Assembly: GCA_019509985.1 (NCBI GenBank)
Contig: JAEKLF010000105.1
Location: 1 to 32,250 of the forward strand
DNA length: 32,250 nucleotides
Source of the DNA: Burkholderiales bacterium
Lineage (GTDB): Bacteria; Pseudomonadota; Gammaproteobacteria; Burkholderiales; Burkholderiaceae_C
Reading direction: 5' to 3'
Part shown: one piece after another, positions 24,286 through 32,250 of the stretch
How the letters are laid out: each line of letters opens with the position of its first letter
Position numbering within the stretch: the first letter of the stretch is position 1
Notes under the pieces: generated by a model
Told to the model about the DNA's origin: nothing
The model's database searches: none
What the model saw: only the letters and a program-made list of their open reading frames with translations
Program-made: the position numbers and the translations under genes

Positions 24286-24855
24286 ATGATTGGAAGACTC
24301 AGCGGCGTCATCGCCGAGAAATCCCCCCCACAGGTCGTCATCGACGTGGCGGGCGTCGGCTACGAGGTGGATGTGCCGATGAGCACCTTCTTCAACCTCG
24401 GCGGCCTGGGCGAACGGGCCGTGCTGCTCACTCACCTGACGGTGCGCGAGGACGCGCATCAGCTCTTCGGCTTCCTCACGCACGAGGAACGCGCCACCTT
24501 CCGCATGCTCATCAAGATCAGCGGCGTCGGGCCGAAGATGGCGCTCGGCCTGCTGTCCGGCCTGTCCGTCCCCGAGCTGGCCCAGGCCGTGTCGCGCCAG
24601 GAAATCGGCCGGCTGACCAAGGTGCCCGGCATTGGCAAGAAGACCGCCGAGCGGCTGCTGCTGGAGCTCAAGGGCAAGCTCGGCGCGGATCTGGCGTTGC
24701 CGGCGAGCGTCGCCAACGATGCGCAGGCCGACATCCTGCAGGCGCTGGTGGCACTCGGCTACAGCGAAAAGGACGCCGCCGCCGCCTTGAAGGTGCTGCC
24801 GCCTGACGTAGGCGTCAGCGACGGCATCAAGCTGGCTCTGAAGAAGCTGTCGTGA
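24286..24855 (+). CDS. ruvA: Holliday junction DNA helicase subunit RuvA
   Basis: RuvA binds four-way DNA junctions as a tetramer and loads RuvB for branch migration. At 189 residues it has the OB-fold start MIGRLSGVIAEKSPPQ, then the helix-hairpin-helix repeats LIKISGVGPKMALGLLSG and LTKVPGIGKKTAERLLLELKG. The C-terminal RuvB-binding domain ends at KLALKKLS. ruvC, often just upstream in this order, is not here; a two-component pair occupies that place. The stop overlaps the GTG start of ruvB (GTGA). Confidence 0.98.
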   Translation: MIGRLSGVIAEKSPPQVVIDVAGVGYEVDVPMSTFFNLGGLGERAVLLTHLTVREDAHQLFGFLTHEERATFRMLIKISGVGPKMALGLLSGLSVPELAQAVSRQEIGRLTKVPGIGKKTAERLLLELKGKLGADLALPASVANDAQADILQALVALGYSEKDAAAALKVLPPDVGVSDGIKLALKKLS

Positions 24856-25910
24856 GCATCCAGACCGACGACTTCGCACCGGCGCCCCGCATCGTCAGCG
24901 CCGCGCCCGAATCCAGCCGCGAAGAGGCCATGGAGCGCGCGCTGCGCCCCAAGCATCTGGAGGACTACGTTGGCCAGGTCAAGGCGCGAGAGCAGCTGGA
25001 AATCTTCATCGGCGCCGCCCGCAAGCGGCGCGAAGCACTCGACCACGTGCTGCTGTTCGGCCCGCCGGGCCTGGGCAAGACGACGCTGTCCCACATCATC
25101 GCGGCCGAACTCGGCGTGAACCTGCGCCAGACGTCCGGCCCGGTGCTGGAGAAGCCCAAGGATCTCGCGGCGATCCTGACCAACCTCGAGAAGAACGACG
25201 TCCTCTTCATCGACGAGATCCACCGGCTCAGCCCCGTCGTCGAGGAAATCCTCTATCCGGCGCTGGAGGACTACCAGATCGACATCATGATCGGCGAAGG
25301 CCCGGCGGCGCGCTCGATCAAGCTGGACCTGCAACCGTTCACACTGGTCGGCGCGACAACGCGGGCCGGCATGCTGACCAACCCGCTGCGCGACCGCTTT
25401 GGCATCGTCGCGCGGCTGGAGTTCTACACGCCGACCGAGCTGCAGCGCATCGTCACGCGCTCGGCCGGGCTGCTCGGCGCGCCCATCGACGCCGACGGCG
25501 CGTTGGAGATCGCCCGCCGTTCGCGCGGCACACCTCGCATCGCCAACCGCCTGCTGCGCCGCGTGCGCGACTATGCCGAAGTCAAGGCCGATGGCCGCAT
25601 CGTCGCCGGCATCGCGGACAAGGCGCTGGCGATGCTGGACGTGGACCCCCAAGGCTTCGACCTGATGGACCGCAAACTGCTGGAAGCCGTCGTGCACCGC
25701 TTCGACGGCGGCCCGGTCGGCCTGGAGAACGTCGCCGCCGCCATCGGCGAAGAGGCGGGCACCATCGAGGACGTCATCGAGCCCTATCTGATTCAGCAGG
25801 GCTTCCTGCAGCGCACGCCCCGCGGCCGCATCGCGACGCAGGCGGCCTATCGCCATCTGGGGCTGGCGCCGCCGAACAGCAAGGGCTCGCCGGATCTGTT
25901 CGGCGAGTGA
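24852..25910 (+). CDS. ruvB: Holliday junction DNA helicase ATPase RuvB
   Basis: RuvB is the hexameric AAA+ motor that drives branch migration with RuvA. It has Walker A GPPGLGKTTLS, Walker B VLFIDEIHRL, the sensor region LVGATTRAGML with arginine finger segment PLRDRFG, and the C-terminal winged helix with RTPRGR. Length is 352 residues. The start is GTG at 24852, overlapping the ruvA stop by three bases, so the pair is coupled. A shared bidirectional terminator lies 30 bases after the stop. Confidence 0.98.
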   Translation: MSIQTDDFAPAPRIVSAAPESSREEAMERALRPKHLEDYVGQVKAREQLEIFIGAARKRREALDHVLLFGPPGLGKTTLSHIIAAELGVNLRQTSGPVLEKPKDLAAILTNLEKNDVLFIDEIHRLSPVVEEILYPALEDYQIDIMIGEGPAARSIKLDLQPFTLVGATTRAGMLTNPLRDRFGIVARLEFYTPTELQRIVTRSAGLLGAPIDADGALEIARRSRGTPRIANRLLRRVRDYAEVKADGRIVAGIADKALAMLDVDPQGFDLMDRKLLEAVVHRFDGGPVGLENVAAAIGEEAGTIEDVIEPYLIQQGFLQRTPRGRIATQAAYRHLGLAPPNSKGSPDLFGE

Positions 25911-25940
25911 CCGCGGCGCCTCTCAAGACGGCGCGGCCAT

Positions 25941-25970
25941 AAAAAAAGCGCCCCGCGGGGCGCTTTGCTG
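25941..25970. terminator. Bidirectional terminator between ruvB and the porin gene
   Basis: The perfect stem GCGCCCCG/CGGGGCGC (25948-25963) is preceded by seven A (25941-25947) and followed by TTTGCTGTTT. Read on the minus strand it has a T7 tail and ends the porin transcript. On the plus strand the T-rich tail is weaker but probably ends ruvAB. Confidence 0.9.
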
Positions 25971-25985
25971 TTTCCGATCCGGGGA

Positions 25986-26948
25986 TCAGAAGTTGTGGCG
26001 GATGCCGGCGGCCAGCGACGAGAAGTCGTTCACGCCCACACCGTTGTAGTCGGTCTTGGTGTAGAAACCGTAGACCTTGGTGCGCTTGCTCAGGTTGTAG
26101 TTGTAGCCCAGCGTGTACTGCTTGGCGCCGCCGGTGCGGAATTCAGCGTCGCTGCCGGCCTTGGTGCCGCCAACGTTGACGTGGAATTCCGACTGGCCGA
26201 CCGTGTACATGGCCGACACGCGGCCGATATCGCGCGACTTGAAGCCGTCGACCTCTTCACGCTGGTAATAGCCGGTCACCAGGAAGGGACCCATGCCGTA
26301 ATCGGCTTCCAGGCCATAGGCCTTGCGCTTGGCGGAGGCGCCGAACTTGTCGTTCTCCGCGTAGGTACCGGCGACGTGCAGGCCTGCGACCTCGTAATTG
26401 GCCGACAGATCAAAAGCGCGCGGGCCGGTGCCTTCGCCGGCGCGGACGGAGGCGATGACGTTGAAGCCGCCAACCGTGGGCGAGAAGTAGCCCACCTTGT
26501 TCGTGCGTGCACCGAAACCGAAGCCCGAGAACAGGTTGTCCGACGAGGTGCCGGTGTCGTGGTTATGGTTGCTGGTGCGGTCAACCGTCGAGAAGTAGGA
26601 GTCGGGGAACCACGAGCCCAGGCGAACGGTACCGAAACTACCGCTCAGCTCGACGCTGGCCTGGCGACCCCAAAAAGCATTCAGTCCAGCAACGTTGGTC
26701 TGCGCGCCGGTGTCCGAGTCCAGACCGTGCTCCAGGTTGAAGCCAGCCTTCAGGCCGCCGCCGAGATCCTCGGTACCACGCAGGCCGAGGCGCGAGGAGT
26801 TGTTCTGGACCACAACCTTGCGATCAGCAGAACCGACCTTCTGGCTTTCCACGCTGGTGTTGATGCGGCCCCACAGGGTGACGCTTTGAGCGAAAGCCGG
26901 AGCAGCCGAGACGGCGGCCAGAGCGGCGACGAGTGCAATCTTCTTCAT
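25986..26948 (-). CDS. Gram-negative trimeric porin (porin_4 / OmpC-like family)
   Basis: An outer-membrane beta-barrel pore of 320 residues, of the betaproteobacterial general porin type. The signal peptide MKKIALVAALAAVSAAPAFA is cleaved before QSVTLWGRINTSVE, the usual first strand. SRLGLRGTEDLGGGLKAGFNLEHGLDSDTG and WGRQASVELSG..TVRLGSWF are family hallmarks. The C terminus RHNF ends in phenylalanine, the signal for outer-membrane assembly. The ATG at 26948 is chosen for the signal peptide; AAAGG lies just upstream. Pore selectivity cannot be read. Codon use and a slightly lower GC content suggest high expression. Confidence 0.96.
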   Translation of the reverse strand: MKKIALVAALAAVSAAPAFAQSVTLWGRINTSVESQKVGSADRKVVVQNNSSRLGLRGTEDLGGGLKAGFNLEHGLDSDTGAQTNVAGLNAFWGRQASVELSGSFGTVRLGSWFPDSYFSTVDRTSNHNHDTGTSSDNLFSGFGFGARTNKVGYFSPTVGGFNVIASVRAGEGTGPRAFDLSANYEVAGLHVAGTYAENDKFGASAKRKAYGLEADYGMGPFLVTGYYQREEVDGFKSRDIGRVSAMYTVGQSEFHVNVGGTKAGSDAEFRTGGAKQYTLGYNYNLSKRTKVYGFYTKTDYNGVGVNDFSSLAAGIRHNF

Positions 26949-27014
26949 CGTTTTGCCTTTGCAGATGGGTTGCGGCGGGGTTGACGGCCCTGCCTTGAAG
27001 GACAAGTGGCGGCC

Positions 27015-27020
27015 AGTATA
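27015..27020 (-). promoter_or_regulatory. Possible -10 element of the porin gene
   Basis: On the minus strand TATACT lies 66 bases upstream of the porin start, matching five of six positions of TATAAT in an otherwise GC-rich gap. No good -35 hexamer sits at the expected distance; TTGAGG at 27048-27043 is 22 bases away. The assignment is tentative. Confidence 0.3.
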
Positions 27021-27099
27021 GAAGCGGCTTCCGTCACGGCCGCCTCAAGCGACGCGTGGATGCAACAGTGGGCTTAGGGACCTCGAAGCGCTGATCGCC

Positions 27100-27744
27100 T
27101 CAGGCGGCGACGTCGTCGGCGCTCAAGCCGGCCAGATGCCGGTCGTCGTTCCAGCCGATCAGCGTGAAGCCTTCGGCCGTCGCGAGCAGGCGGTTGATGG
27201 TCGCGTTGCCGAGCTGCCAACTGCGCGGCGCGTCCAGCGCAACACGCGTCGCGGCGCGGTGAAGGCAGTCGAGCACGCCGCCATGGGCGACGAGGGCGAT
27301 GCTCTGCCCGGCGTGGGCCGCTGCGGCTCGTTGGGCCGCGGTCAGGCAGCGGACGCTGAACGTGTTCAGGCTCTCGCCGCCGCCAACCTCGAAATCAGGC
27401 TCGCGGCGACGCCAGCGCGCCGCATCCTCTGGATAAGCCTGAGCGATCTCTTCCCAGCTCAGGCCTTCGAAGCGGCCGAAGGCGCGTTCCCGCAGTGCGG
27501 CGTCGAACCGGATGGGCAGGCCCTGCACGCGCGCCAGCGCCTCGGCGGTCTCGCGGGCGCGGCTGAGGTCGCTGGAATAGATGGCGGCCAGCGGCTCGTC
27601 GGCCAGGGCTTCGGCCAAGCGCTGCGCCTGGGCCTGGCCGAGGGCGCTGAGCGGAATGTCGGTGTGGCCCTGGATGCGGGTCGCCCGGTTCCAGGCGGTC
27701 TCGCCGTGGCGGATCAGGATCAGTCGCGTGGCCTGTTCCAGCAC
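27100..27744 (-). CDS. Histidine phosphatase-family protein (phosphoglycerate mutase-like)
   Basis: A cytoplasmic phosphatase or mutase of 214 residues. The catalytic histidine is in LILIRHGETAWN, with the partner residues in YSSDLSRARETAEAL, the acid in LRERAFGRFEGLSWEEI and the second His in VALVAHGGVLDCLHR. The substrate is not clear; relatives include cofactor-dependent mutases (GpmB-type) and alpha-ribazole phosphatase. The start is GTG at 27744, sharing one base with the upstream stop (TAGTG), so it is coupled to the DUF1840 gene. No cobalamin genes are nearby. Confidence 0.92.
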   Translation of the reverse strand: MLEQATRLILIRHGETAWNRATRIQGHTDIPLSALGQAQAQRLAEALADEPLAAIYSSDLSRARETAEALARVQGLPIRFDAALRERAFGRFEGLSWEEIAQAYPEDAARWRRREPDFEVGGGESLNTFSVRCLTAAQRAAAAHAGQSIALVAHGGVLDCLHRAATRVALDAPRSWQLGNATINRLLATAEGFTLIGWNDDRHLAGLSADDVAA

Positions 27745-28067
27745 TAGACGCCCCAGACGACGTCGACGTTCTCTTTGAGGCTGCGCTGCATCAGCTCGTG
27801 CAGCGGCCAGGCGCGCTGGCGCAAGGACACGCCCTGGCGGCGCGGCGCCGCTTCGCCCGCCGCCTTGGCCGCGTCGACACCCTGCTGGAATTGCGCCTCG
27901 TCGGCAGCGACACCAGCCTCCAGCGCCTGGATCAGCCCCGGCAGGGCCGCCGCTTCGAGGATGCCTTGTTGAGCGGGCTCGCGGCCCATCAGGCGCAGCA
28001 CGGCGTCACCGGACTCGGCCAGCATGACGACGTCGGCCCCCGCCTTGGATTTGAATCGGTAGAGCAT
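27744..28067 (-). CDS. DUF1840 family protein
   Basis: A small 107-residue cytoplasmic protein of unknown function found mainly in betaproteobacteria. The family opening MLYRFKSKAGADVVMLAESGDAVLRLMG is clear, as is the C-terminal VSLRQRAWPLHELMQRSLKENVDVVWGV. The middle is acidic and Ala-rich. The stop overlaps the start of the histidine phosphatase by one base. The gene is 33 bases downstream of the PAS-GGDEF-EAL gene on the same strand and may be in the same transcript. Confidence 0.9.
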   Translation of the reverse strand: MLYRFKSKAGADVVMLAESGDAVLRLMGREPAQQGILEAAALPGLIQALEAGVAADEAQFQQGVDAAKAAGEAAPRRQGVSLRQRAWPLHELMQRSLKENVDVVWGV

Positions 28068-28100
28068 GGCGGCATTGTCGGCCCGCGCAGGCTCGAATGC

Positions 28101-30239
28101 TCAGCCGTTACCCGCCAGGCCCAGCCAGCCGGACACGGCGGCGTCGACGACATGGCGGCGCGGGCGCACGCGCTGCTCGAAGTCCTCGGGCCGCAGCGGT
28201 GGCGCAAACAGATAGCCCTGGAATTCATGGCAGCCGGCCTGGGCCAGGAAGTCGCGTTGGGCCTCGGTCTCGACGCCTTCGGCGATGACCTGCAGCCCGA
28301 GCGCCCGGCCCATCTGCACGATGGCGTTGGCGATGCCGACGTCGCTGGCGTCGCCCGGCAGGCCCTGCACGAAGCTGCGGTCGATCTTCAGGCGCTGGAT
28401 GGGGAAGCGCTTCAGATAGGCGAGCGACGAGTAGCCGGTGCCGAAGTCGTCGATGGACAGCGTGACGCCCAGGGCCGCCAGCGCCCGCATGCGCTTGAGG
28501 CCGTCGTCGGCGTCGCCAAGCAGCACGCCCTCGGTCAGCTCCAGCTCCAGCATGCTGGCCGGAAGCGCCGCGTCGTTCAGTGCCGCGGCGACGTTCTCGA
28601 CGAAGTTGGCCTGCTGGAATTGCAGCGCCGACACGTTGACGGCCACCGGCATGCGCAGGCCGCGGCCCAGCCAGTAGGCGGCCTGCTCGACGGCCTCGCG
28701 CAGCACCCAGTCGCCAATGGCGATGACGAAGCCGCTCTCCTCGGCCAGCGGGATGAATTCGGCCGGCGAGATGTCACCGCGCTGCGGGTCGCGCCAGCGG
28801 ATCAGTGCCTCGGCGCCGATGACGCGGTCGCTGCCGAGTTCGACCTGCGGCTGGTAATGCAGACGGAAGCGCCCCTCGGCGAGGGCCTGCCGCATGTCGT
28901 GGTCCAGGCGCATGCGCGACAGCAGGTCCACTTCCTTGCGCGGCACATGGAAGCGAAAACCCGCGCGGCCGCTTTCCTTGACCCAGTGCATCGCGCGCTC
29001 GGCGCTGGCCATCAGCTCGTCGGGCGTGCCGCCGTCGCCGGGGTAGAGCGCGATGCCGCAGCTGGCGGTGACGGTGAAGCTCAGCGTGTCGAAGCTGAAC
29101 GGCTGGGCCAGCAGCTGCTGCACCAGACGCGCAGCCGCCTCGGCCTCGGGGCCCTGGGCGCCGTCGATGAGCAGGGCGAACTCGTCGCCGCCCAGCCGCG
29201 CCAGCGTGTCGTCGGCGCCGACGGCGCCGCGCATGCGCTCGACGACCTCGCGCAGCACGCGATCGCCATAGCTGTGGCCGAGCGTGTCGTTGATCTGCTT
29301 GAAGCGGTCCAGGTCCAGGTGCAGCAGCGCAAAGGCAGGCACCGGGCCGCCCGTGGCGACGGCCGACATCTGCTGCACGATGCGGTCGGACAGCGCGCGG
29401 CGGTTGGGCGCGCCCGTCAGCGCGTCGGAGCGGCCGAGCTCCTCGATGCGCTGGTGGGCGGCCAGCTTTTCGCTCAGGTCACGGAAGGAGAACACGCGGC
29501 CGATGGGCTCGCCGCGGCTCATCTGCGGCAGCGAGACCTGCTCCAGCACGCGGCCGTCGGCCAGGCGCAGCATGTCGCTGGAGCGCATCAGCGGCGCGTC
29601 CAGCAAACCCTCGATGCGCAACCGGTACTGTTCGCCGTCGCGCATGACACGCTGCAGGCTCAGCCACAGGCCGGCGTCGCCCGGCTCGTGCAGCAGGCCG
29701 CCGGGCAGGCCCCAGAGCTTGGCGAAGCGGCGATTGAAGCTGCGCACGCGGCCGGCCAGGTCGACGACGAGGATGCCGTCGGCAGTGGATTCCAGCGTCG
29801 CGCGCAGCTCGGCCAGCAGCGTCTCGCGCTCGGCCTCGGCGCGCCGGCGGCGGGTCTGGTCGTGCAGCAGCACCAGCCAGTAGCGGCCGCCCTCGGGCGT
29901 ATGGATCGGACTGATGGAGCGACTGACCCAGCGCGGCTGACCGTCGCTGTGGGTGAGCACGGTGTCGGAGCGGATGCGCGCGAAGGGGTCGCGCGCGGCG
30001 CCCTGCCAGAAGGCTTCGTCCTCGAGCGAGCCGCACAGCATGGCCGGCGGCTGCCCCAGCGCGCGTTCGGGCTTGAGGCCGAGCAGGCGCAGCGCTGCGC
30101 GGTTGACGACGCTGACGGTCAGGCTGTCGCCATCCACCAGCCAGGCCGGTTCGGGCAGGCCCTCAAGCAGAGCGCCGATCACTGACGGCGCCTCGGAAAC
30201 GCGAGGCTGGGACAGGTTTGCCTCGCGGCTGGCGTTCAC
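28101..30239 (-). CDS. PAS-PAS-GGDEF-EAL cyclic-di-GMP enzyme
   Basis: A 712-residue cytoplasmic signalling protein with no membrane segment. Two PAS-like domains (about 20-130 and 145-265) precede a GGDEF domain (about 275-440) with an intact loop RLGGDEFALL but no RxxD inhibitory site at the expected place. The EAL domain (about 455-700) keeps its catalytic set: GAEALIRW, NVSALQF, LELTEGVLL, SIDDFGTGYSSLAYL, LKIDRSFV and AEGVETEAQ. It should hydrolyse cyclic di-GMP, and the GGDEF part may be active or act as a GTP-sensing regulator. The start is GTG at 30239, overlapping the HD-GYP stop (GTGA). The longer open frame upstream is antisense-like and rejected. Confidence 0.93.
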   Translation of the reverse strand: MNASREANLSQPRVSEAPSVIGALLEGLPEPAWLVDGDSLTVSVVNRAALRLLGLKPERALGQPPAMLCGSLEDEAFWQGAARDPFARIRSDTVLTHSDGQPRWVSRSISPIHTPEGGRYWLVLLHDQTRRRRAEAERETLLAELRATLESTADGILVVDLAGRVRSFNRRFAKLWGLPGGLLHEPGDAGLWLSLQRVMRDGEQYRLRIEGLLDAPLMRSSDMLRLADGRVLEQVSLPQMSRGEPIGRVFSFRDLSEKLAAHQRIEELGRSDALTGAPNRRALSDRIVQQMSAVATGGPVPAFALLHLDLDRFKQINDTLGHSYGDRVLREVVERMRGAVGADDTLARLGGDEFALLIDGAQGPEAEAAARLVQQLLAQPFSFDTLSFTVTASCGIALYPGDGGTPDELMASAERAMHWVKESGRAGFRFHVPRKEVDLLSRMRLDHDMRQALAEGRFRLHYQPQVELGSDRVIGAEALIRWRDPQRGDISPAEFIPLAEESGFVIAIGDWVLREAVEQAAYWLGRGLRMPVAVNVSALQFQQANFVENVAAALNDAALPASMLELELTEGVLLGDADDGLKRMRALAALGVTLSIDDFGTGYSSLAYLKRFPIQRLKIDRSFVQGLPGDASDVGIANAIVQMGRALGLQVIAEGVETEAQRDFLAQAGCHEFQGYLFAPPLRPEDFEQRVRPRRHVVDAAVSGWLGLAGNG

Positions 30240-31540
30240 GCCGCCAGCTCCCCAGGCCCTGTACTGACCGCGTCGAAGAAGTAGGCGATGCGCGCCCGCG
30301 GACTCAGGTAGTCCAGCGATGCGCGCGGCAGGAACTGCGGCTTCAGGCTGCGGCGGATGCCCAGGTCGGGCATCTCTTCGAGGTTGAGGATGAGGGCTTC
30401 CTCGCGTGCCACCTTGGCGTCGTGCACCATGACGCGGGGCTTGAGCGGCCGGGCCGAGTTGACGGACACGACGAGGGCGTAGCGGTCGTCGGTCAGCTGC
30501 ACGGTGGAGCCCGGCGGGTAGACGCCCATCATGCGGATGAAGGCGTTCAGCATGGTCGCGTCGAAGCGGTTGCGACCCTGGGCGAACATCAGCGACAGCG
30601 CCTCGTGCGGCGTCATGGCCTTGGACGTGATCAGCGGGTTGCACAGGCCGTCGAAGCGGTTGACCAGCGCGACGATGCGCGCGCCGGTGCTCATGCGGTC
30701 CATGTTGATGCGCTGAGGGAAACCGCTGCCGTCGGCATGCTCGTGGTGCTGGGCAATGATGAGCAGCGGACCGGGCGGCAGGCCCATGGTCTGGGCGATG
30801 GCGACGCCCTTGACGACGTGCTGCTGATAGGCCTGGGTCTCGGCGGCGGTGAAGCTCTCGTCGCGGTGGCGCAGGCGGGCGGCAACCTCCAGCTTGCCGA
30901 CGTCGTGCAACAGCGAGCCGACGCCGAGGTCCATCATCTCGTCGCGGCCCAGGCCGAAGGCCCGGCCCAGCAGCAGCGCAATGATGCAGACATTGAGCGC
31001 ATGCGCCGTGCTGCGGTCGCCCGCGGCCTCGTTCAGCAGGCGCATATTGAGATCACCCTCGACCAGCATCTTGTCGAGAAGTGCGGCGGTCAGCGTCTCG
31101 GCCTGGGTGCGGGCCTGGTGGGGGTCGGTCTGGACGAGGTCCATGACGCCGCGGAAACCGTCGGTGGCCTCGCCGTACTGCTCCTCGCACAGGCGCAGGG
31201 CTTCCTGCTGGGCGGCAAGTGCGCGGCGATGGGCCTCGCGGGCGAGATCTTCGGGGCTGGGTTGAGCGGGCGTGGCGAGAGCCGCTTCGGCGCTGGCAGC
31301 GGTCGCGGCCGGATCGTTGGCAGCATCATTGGCAGCCGTCTGCGGCAGCTCGCTCTTGGCGGGGCTCCAGCGCACCTGCGTCAGGCCAAGGCGGCGCAGG
31401 ATCAGCAACTGGTCGCTGGACGCGATCTTGAAGCTGGACAACGGAAACGGGTGCGACATCCAGCCCAGGTCCAGATGAATGAACATCCCGACGGTCAACT
31501 GGCTGACGTCGATCAACGGATCGTTTGTTCTATCCTGCAT
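30236..31540 (-). CDS. HD-GYP cyclic-di-GMP phosphodiesterase with DUF3391
   Basis: A cytoplasmic protein of 434 residues. The N-terminal part (about 10-130, LTVGMFIHLDLGWMSHPF) matches DUF3391, a common partner of HD-GYP domains. An Ala-rich linker follows, then the HD-GYP domain from about 170 with RSTAHALNVCIIALLLG, the metal-binding SLLHDVGKLEV and HHEHADGSGFP, then ARIVALVNRFDGLCN. The signature tripeptide is GFP in place of GYP. It should cleave cyclic di-GMP to GMP. It is translationally coupled to the GGDEF-EAL gene, so both are made together. It is divergent from pobA across 215 bases. Confidence 0.94.
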   Translation of the reverse strand: MQDRTNDPLIDVSQLTVGMFIHLDLGWMSHPFPLSSFKIASSDQLLILRRLGLTQVRWSPAKSELPQTAANDAANDPAATAASAEAALATPAQPSPEDLAREAHRRALAAQQEALRLCEEQYGEATDGFRGVMDLVQTDPHQARTQAETLTAALLDKMLVEGDLNMRLLNEAAGDRSTAHALNVCIIALLLGRAFGLGRDEMMDLGVGSLLHDVGKLEVAARLRHRDESFTAAETQAYQQHVVKGVAIAQTMGLPPGPLLIIAQHHEHADGSGFPQRINMDRMSTGARIVALVNRFDGLCNPLITSKAMTPHEALSLMFAQGRNRFDATMLNAFIRMMGVYPPGSTVQLTDDRYALVVSVNSARPLKPRVMVHDAKVAREEALILNLEEMPDLGIRRSLKPQFLPRASLDYLSPRARIAYFFDAVSTGPGELAA

Positions 31541-31660
31541 TCGCTCAAACCCGTGCGCGCGGGCACCCCTCGACTCGGCTCCGGCTTCGGCACCACTGCC
31601 GAAATACCTGAGCCGGCCTCCAGCTATACGTCAAATCGGCCGATCGCGCCCGCGGCTATC

Positions 31661-31704
31661 GGGGAAAAATCCCCTGGCGCTGGCGCAGCTCGGAGCTTAG
31701 CGCC
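31661..31704. promoter_or_regulatory. Two nested dyads upstream of pobA, possible operator
   Basis: GGGGA-AAAA-TCCCC lies at 31661-31674. It is followed by GGCGCT (31676-31681) and AGCGCC (31699-31704) enclosing the near-perfect palindrome AGCTC-G-GAGCT (31687-31697). They sit 50-95 bases before pobA, a suitable place for a regulator such as PobR. No T run follows. The rest of the 31541-31755 gap shows no gene. Confidence 0.35.
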
Positions 31705-31755
31705 TGATCGTGACCGAAATCCCGCAGCTTTCTCGGGGCAAACGCGGAGGAATGC

Positions 31756-32250
31756 ATGACCAGTCGCTCGTCCAGTGCCCTGCAGGCCACCCAGGTCGCC
31801 ATCGTCGGCGCCGGTCCGGCCGGTCTGCTGCTGGGCGCCTGGCTGGGTCGCGAGGGGGTGGACCACGTCGTTGTCGAGAAGCACAGCGCGGCCCATGTCC
31901 TCGAGCGCGTGCGTGCCGGCATCCTGGAGCCCGCGACCGTCGCGCTGCTGCACGAGCTGGGCGCCGGCGCCCGGCTGGCGCGCGAAGGCCTGCCGCATGA
32001 CGGGCTGTTCCTTTCCGTCGCCGGCGCACGCCACCACATCGACCTGCAGGCGCTGACCGGCCGCCACGTCACCGTCTACGGCCAGACCGAGCTGACGCGC
32101 GACCTGATGGCGCAGCGCGATGCGGCCGGCTGGCCGACGCTGTACGAGGCCGACGATGTGGCACTGGACGGGCTGACCGATTCACCCCGCGTGCGCTTCA
32201 AGCAGGCCGGACGGCGAGTCGAACTGCGCGCCGACTGGGTCGCCGGCTGC
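31756..32250 (+). CDS. pobA: 4-Hydroxybenzoate 3-monooxygenase, 5' part
   Basis: A flavoprotein hydroxylase that converts 4-hydroxybenzoate to protocatechuate with NADPH and oxygen. The first 165 codons are in the window and the gene runs off its right edge. The FAD-binding GxGxxG motif is QVAIVGAGPAGLLLGAWL, followed by EKHSAAHVLERVRAGILEPATVALLHELG and VYGQTELTRDLMAQRDA, both highly characteristic of PobA. The start ATG at 31756 has GGAGGA seven bases upstream. A divergent pobR regulator, common in other species, is not present; the divergent gene is the HD-GYP protein. Confidence 0.93.
   Translation, partial: MTSRSSSALQATQVAIVGAGPAGLLLGAWLGREGVDHVVVEKHSAAHVLERVRAGILEPATVALLHELGAGARLAREGLPHDGLFLSVAGARHHIDLQALTGRHVTVYGQTELTRDLMAQRDAAGWPTLYEADDVALDGLTDSPRVRFKQAGRRVELRADWVAGC

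Noticed and set aside
27798..30185. 795-residue plus-strand open frame opposite the GGDEF-EAL gene
   Set aside because: It is the antisense of DUF1840 and the GGDEF-EAL gene, rich in His, Gln, Val and Ala as expected for complementary frames of GC-rich genes. The minus-strand protein has clear domain motifs.

Overview
The window is a GC-rich, gene-dense piece of chromosome from a betaproteobacterium, almost certainly of the order Burkholderiales and probably near the Rubrivivax/Roseateles/Leptothrix group. This rests on the gene families and local orders: EIIA(Man)-HPr-EI, dacA-ybeD-lipB-lipA, phoH-ybeY, hemJ/hemB, a 'porin_4'-type porin and DUF1840. Almost all of it is housekeeping and regulatory sequence. 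I see no phage, transposase, CRISPR array or tRNA/rRNA gene.

Layout. Positions 1-544 hold no convincing gene: an AT-richer stretch with a repeated motif, then a tandem array of the heptamer GCGATGG just behind ptsI. From 545 to 4352 lie the sugar phosphotransferase genes (ptsI, ptsH, EIIA-Man and a lipoprotein, all minus strand), interrupted by a plus-strand OlsB-like acyltransferase. From 4391 to 10437 come a broken CoA-transferase, a degenerate histidine-kinase-like protein, a TlpA-like thioredoxin lipoprotein, a DUF1460 lipoprotein, a LysR regulator, an AhpD-like protein and a small HPP-like membrane protein. From 10434 to 18021 is a long minus-strand block: lipA-lipB, a diguanylate cyclase (with a plus-strand Sel1 protein between), then ybeD, dacA, a hydrolase, a 2Fe-2S ferredoxin, a VanZ-like protein and hemJ. 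Next come hemB and corA (plus), ybeY and phoH (minus), a two-component pair and ruvAB (plus). The right end has a porin, a histidine phosphatase, DUF1840, a PAS-GGDEF-EAL protein coupled to an HD-GYP protein (all minus), and the start of pobA (plus), cut by the window edge.

How genes work together. EI, HPr and EIIA-Man form a regulatory phosphorelay with no sugar permease here. LipB and LipA are successive steps of lipoate synthesis. HemJ and HemB are two steps of haem synthesis, transcribed divergently. RuvA and RuvB form the Holliday-junction motor. The coupled HD-GYP and GGDEF-EAL proteins, plus the separate GGDEF protein, act on cyclic di-GMP.

Most interesting points. (1) The hemJ-hemB gap contains what looks like a compact structured small RNA on the minus strand: four successive perfect stem-loops, the last a terminator with nine U, and an exposed CCUCC-type loop in the second. 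(2) Between 3.1 and 7.4 kb there are two clear deletion-like scars and one possible one: the ptsH and acyltransferase 3' ends are spliced head to head, a CoA-transferase lacks about 45-50 internal codons, and an acetyltransferase-like N-terminal remnant abuts tlpA. These may be real or assembly errors. (3) The protein at 5618 resembles a hybrid sensor kinase that has lost its catalytic residues. (4) The heptamer array looks like a variable-number repeat.
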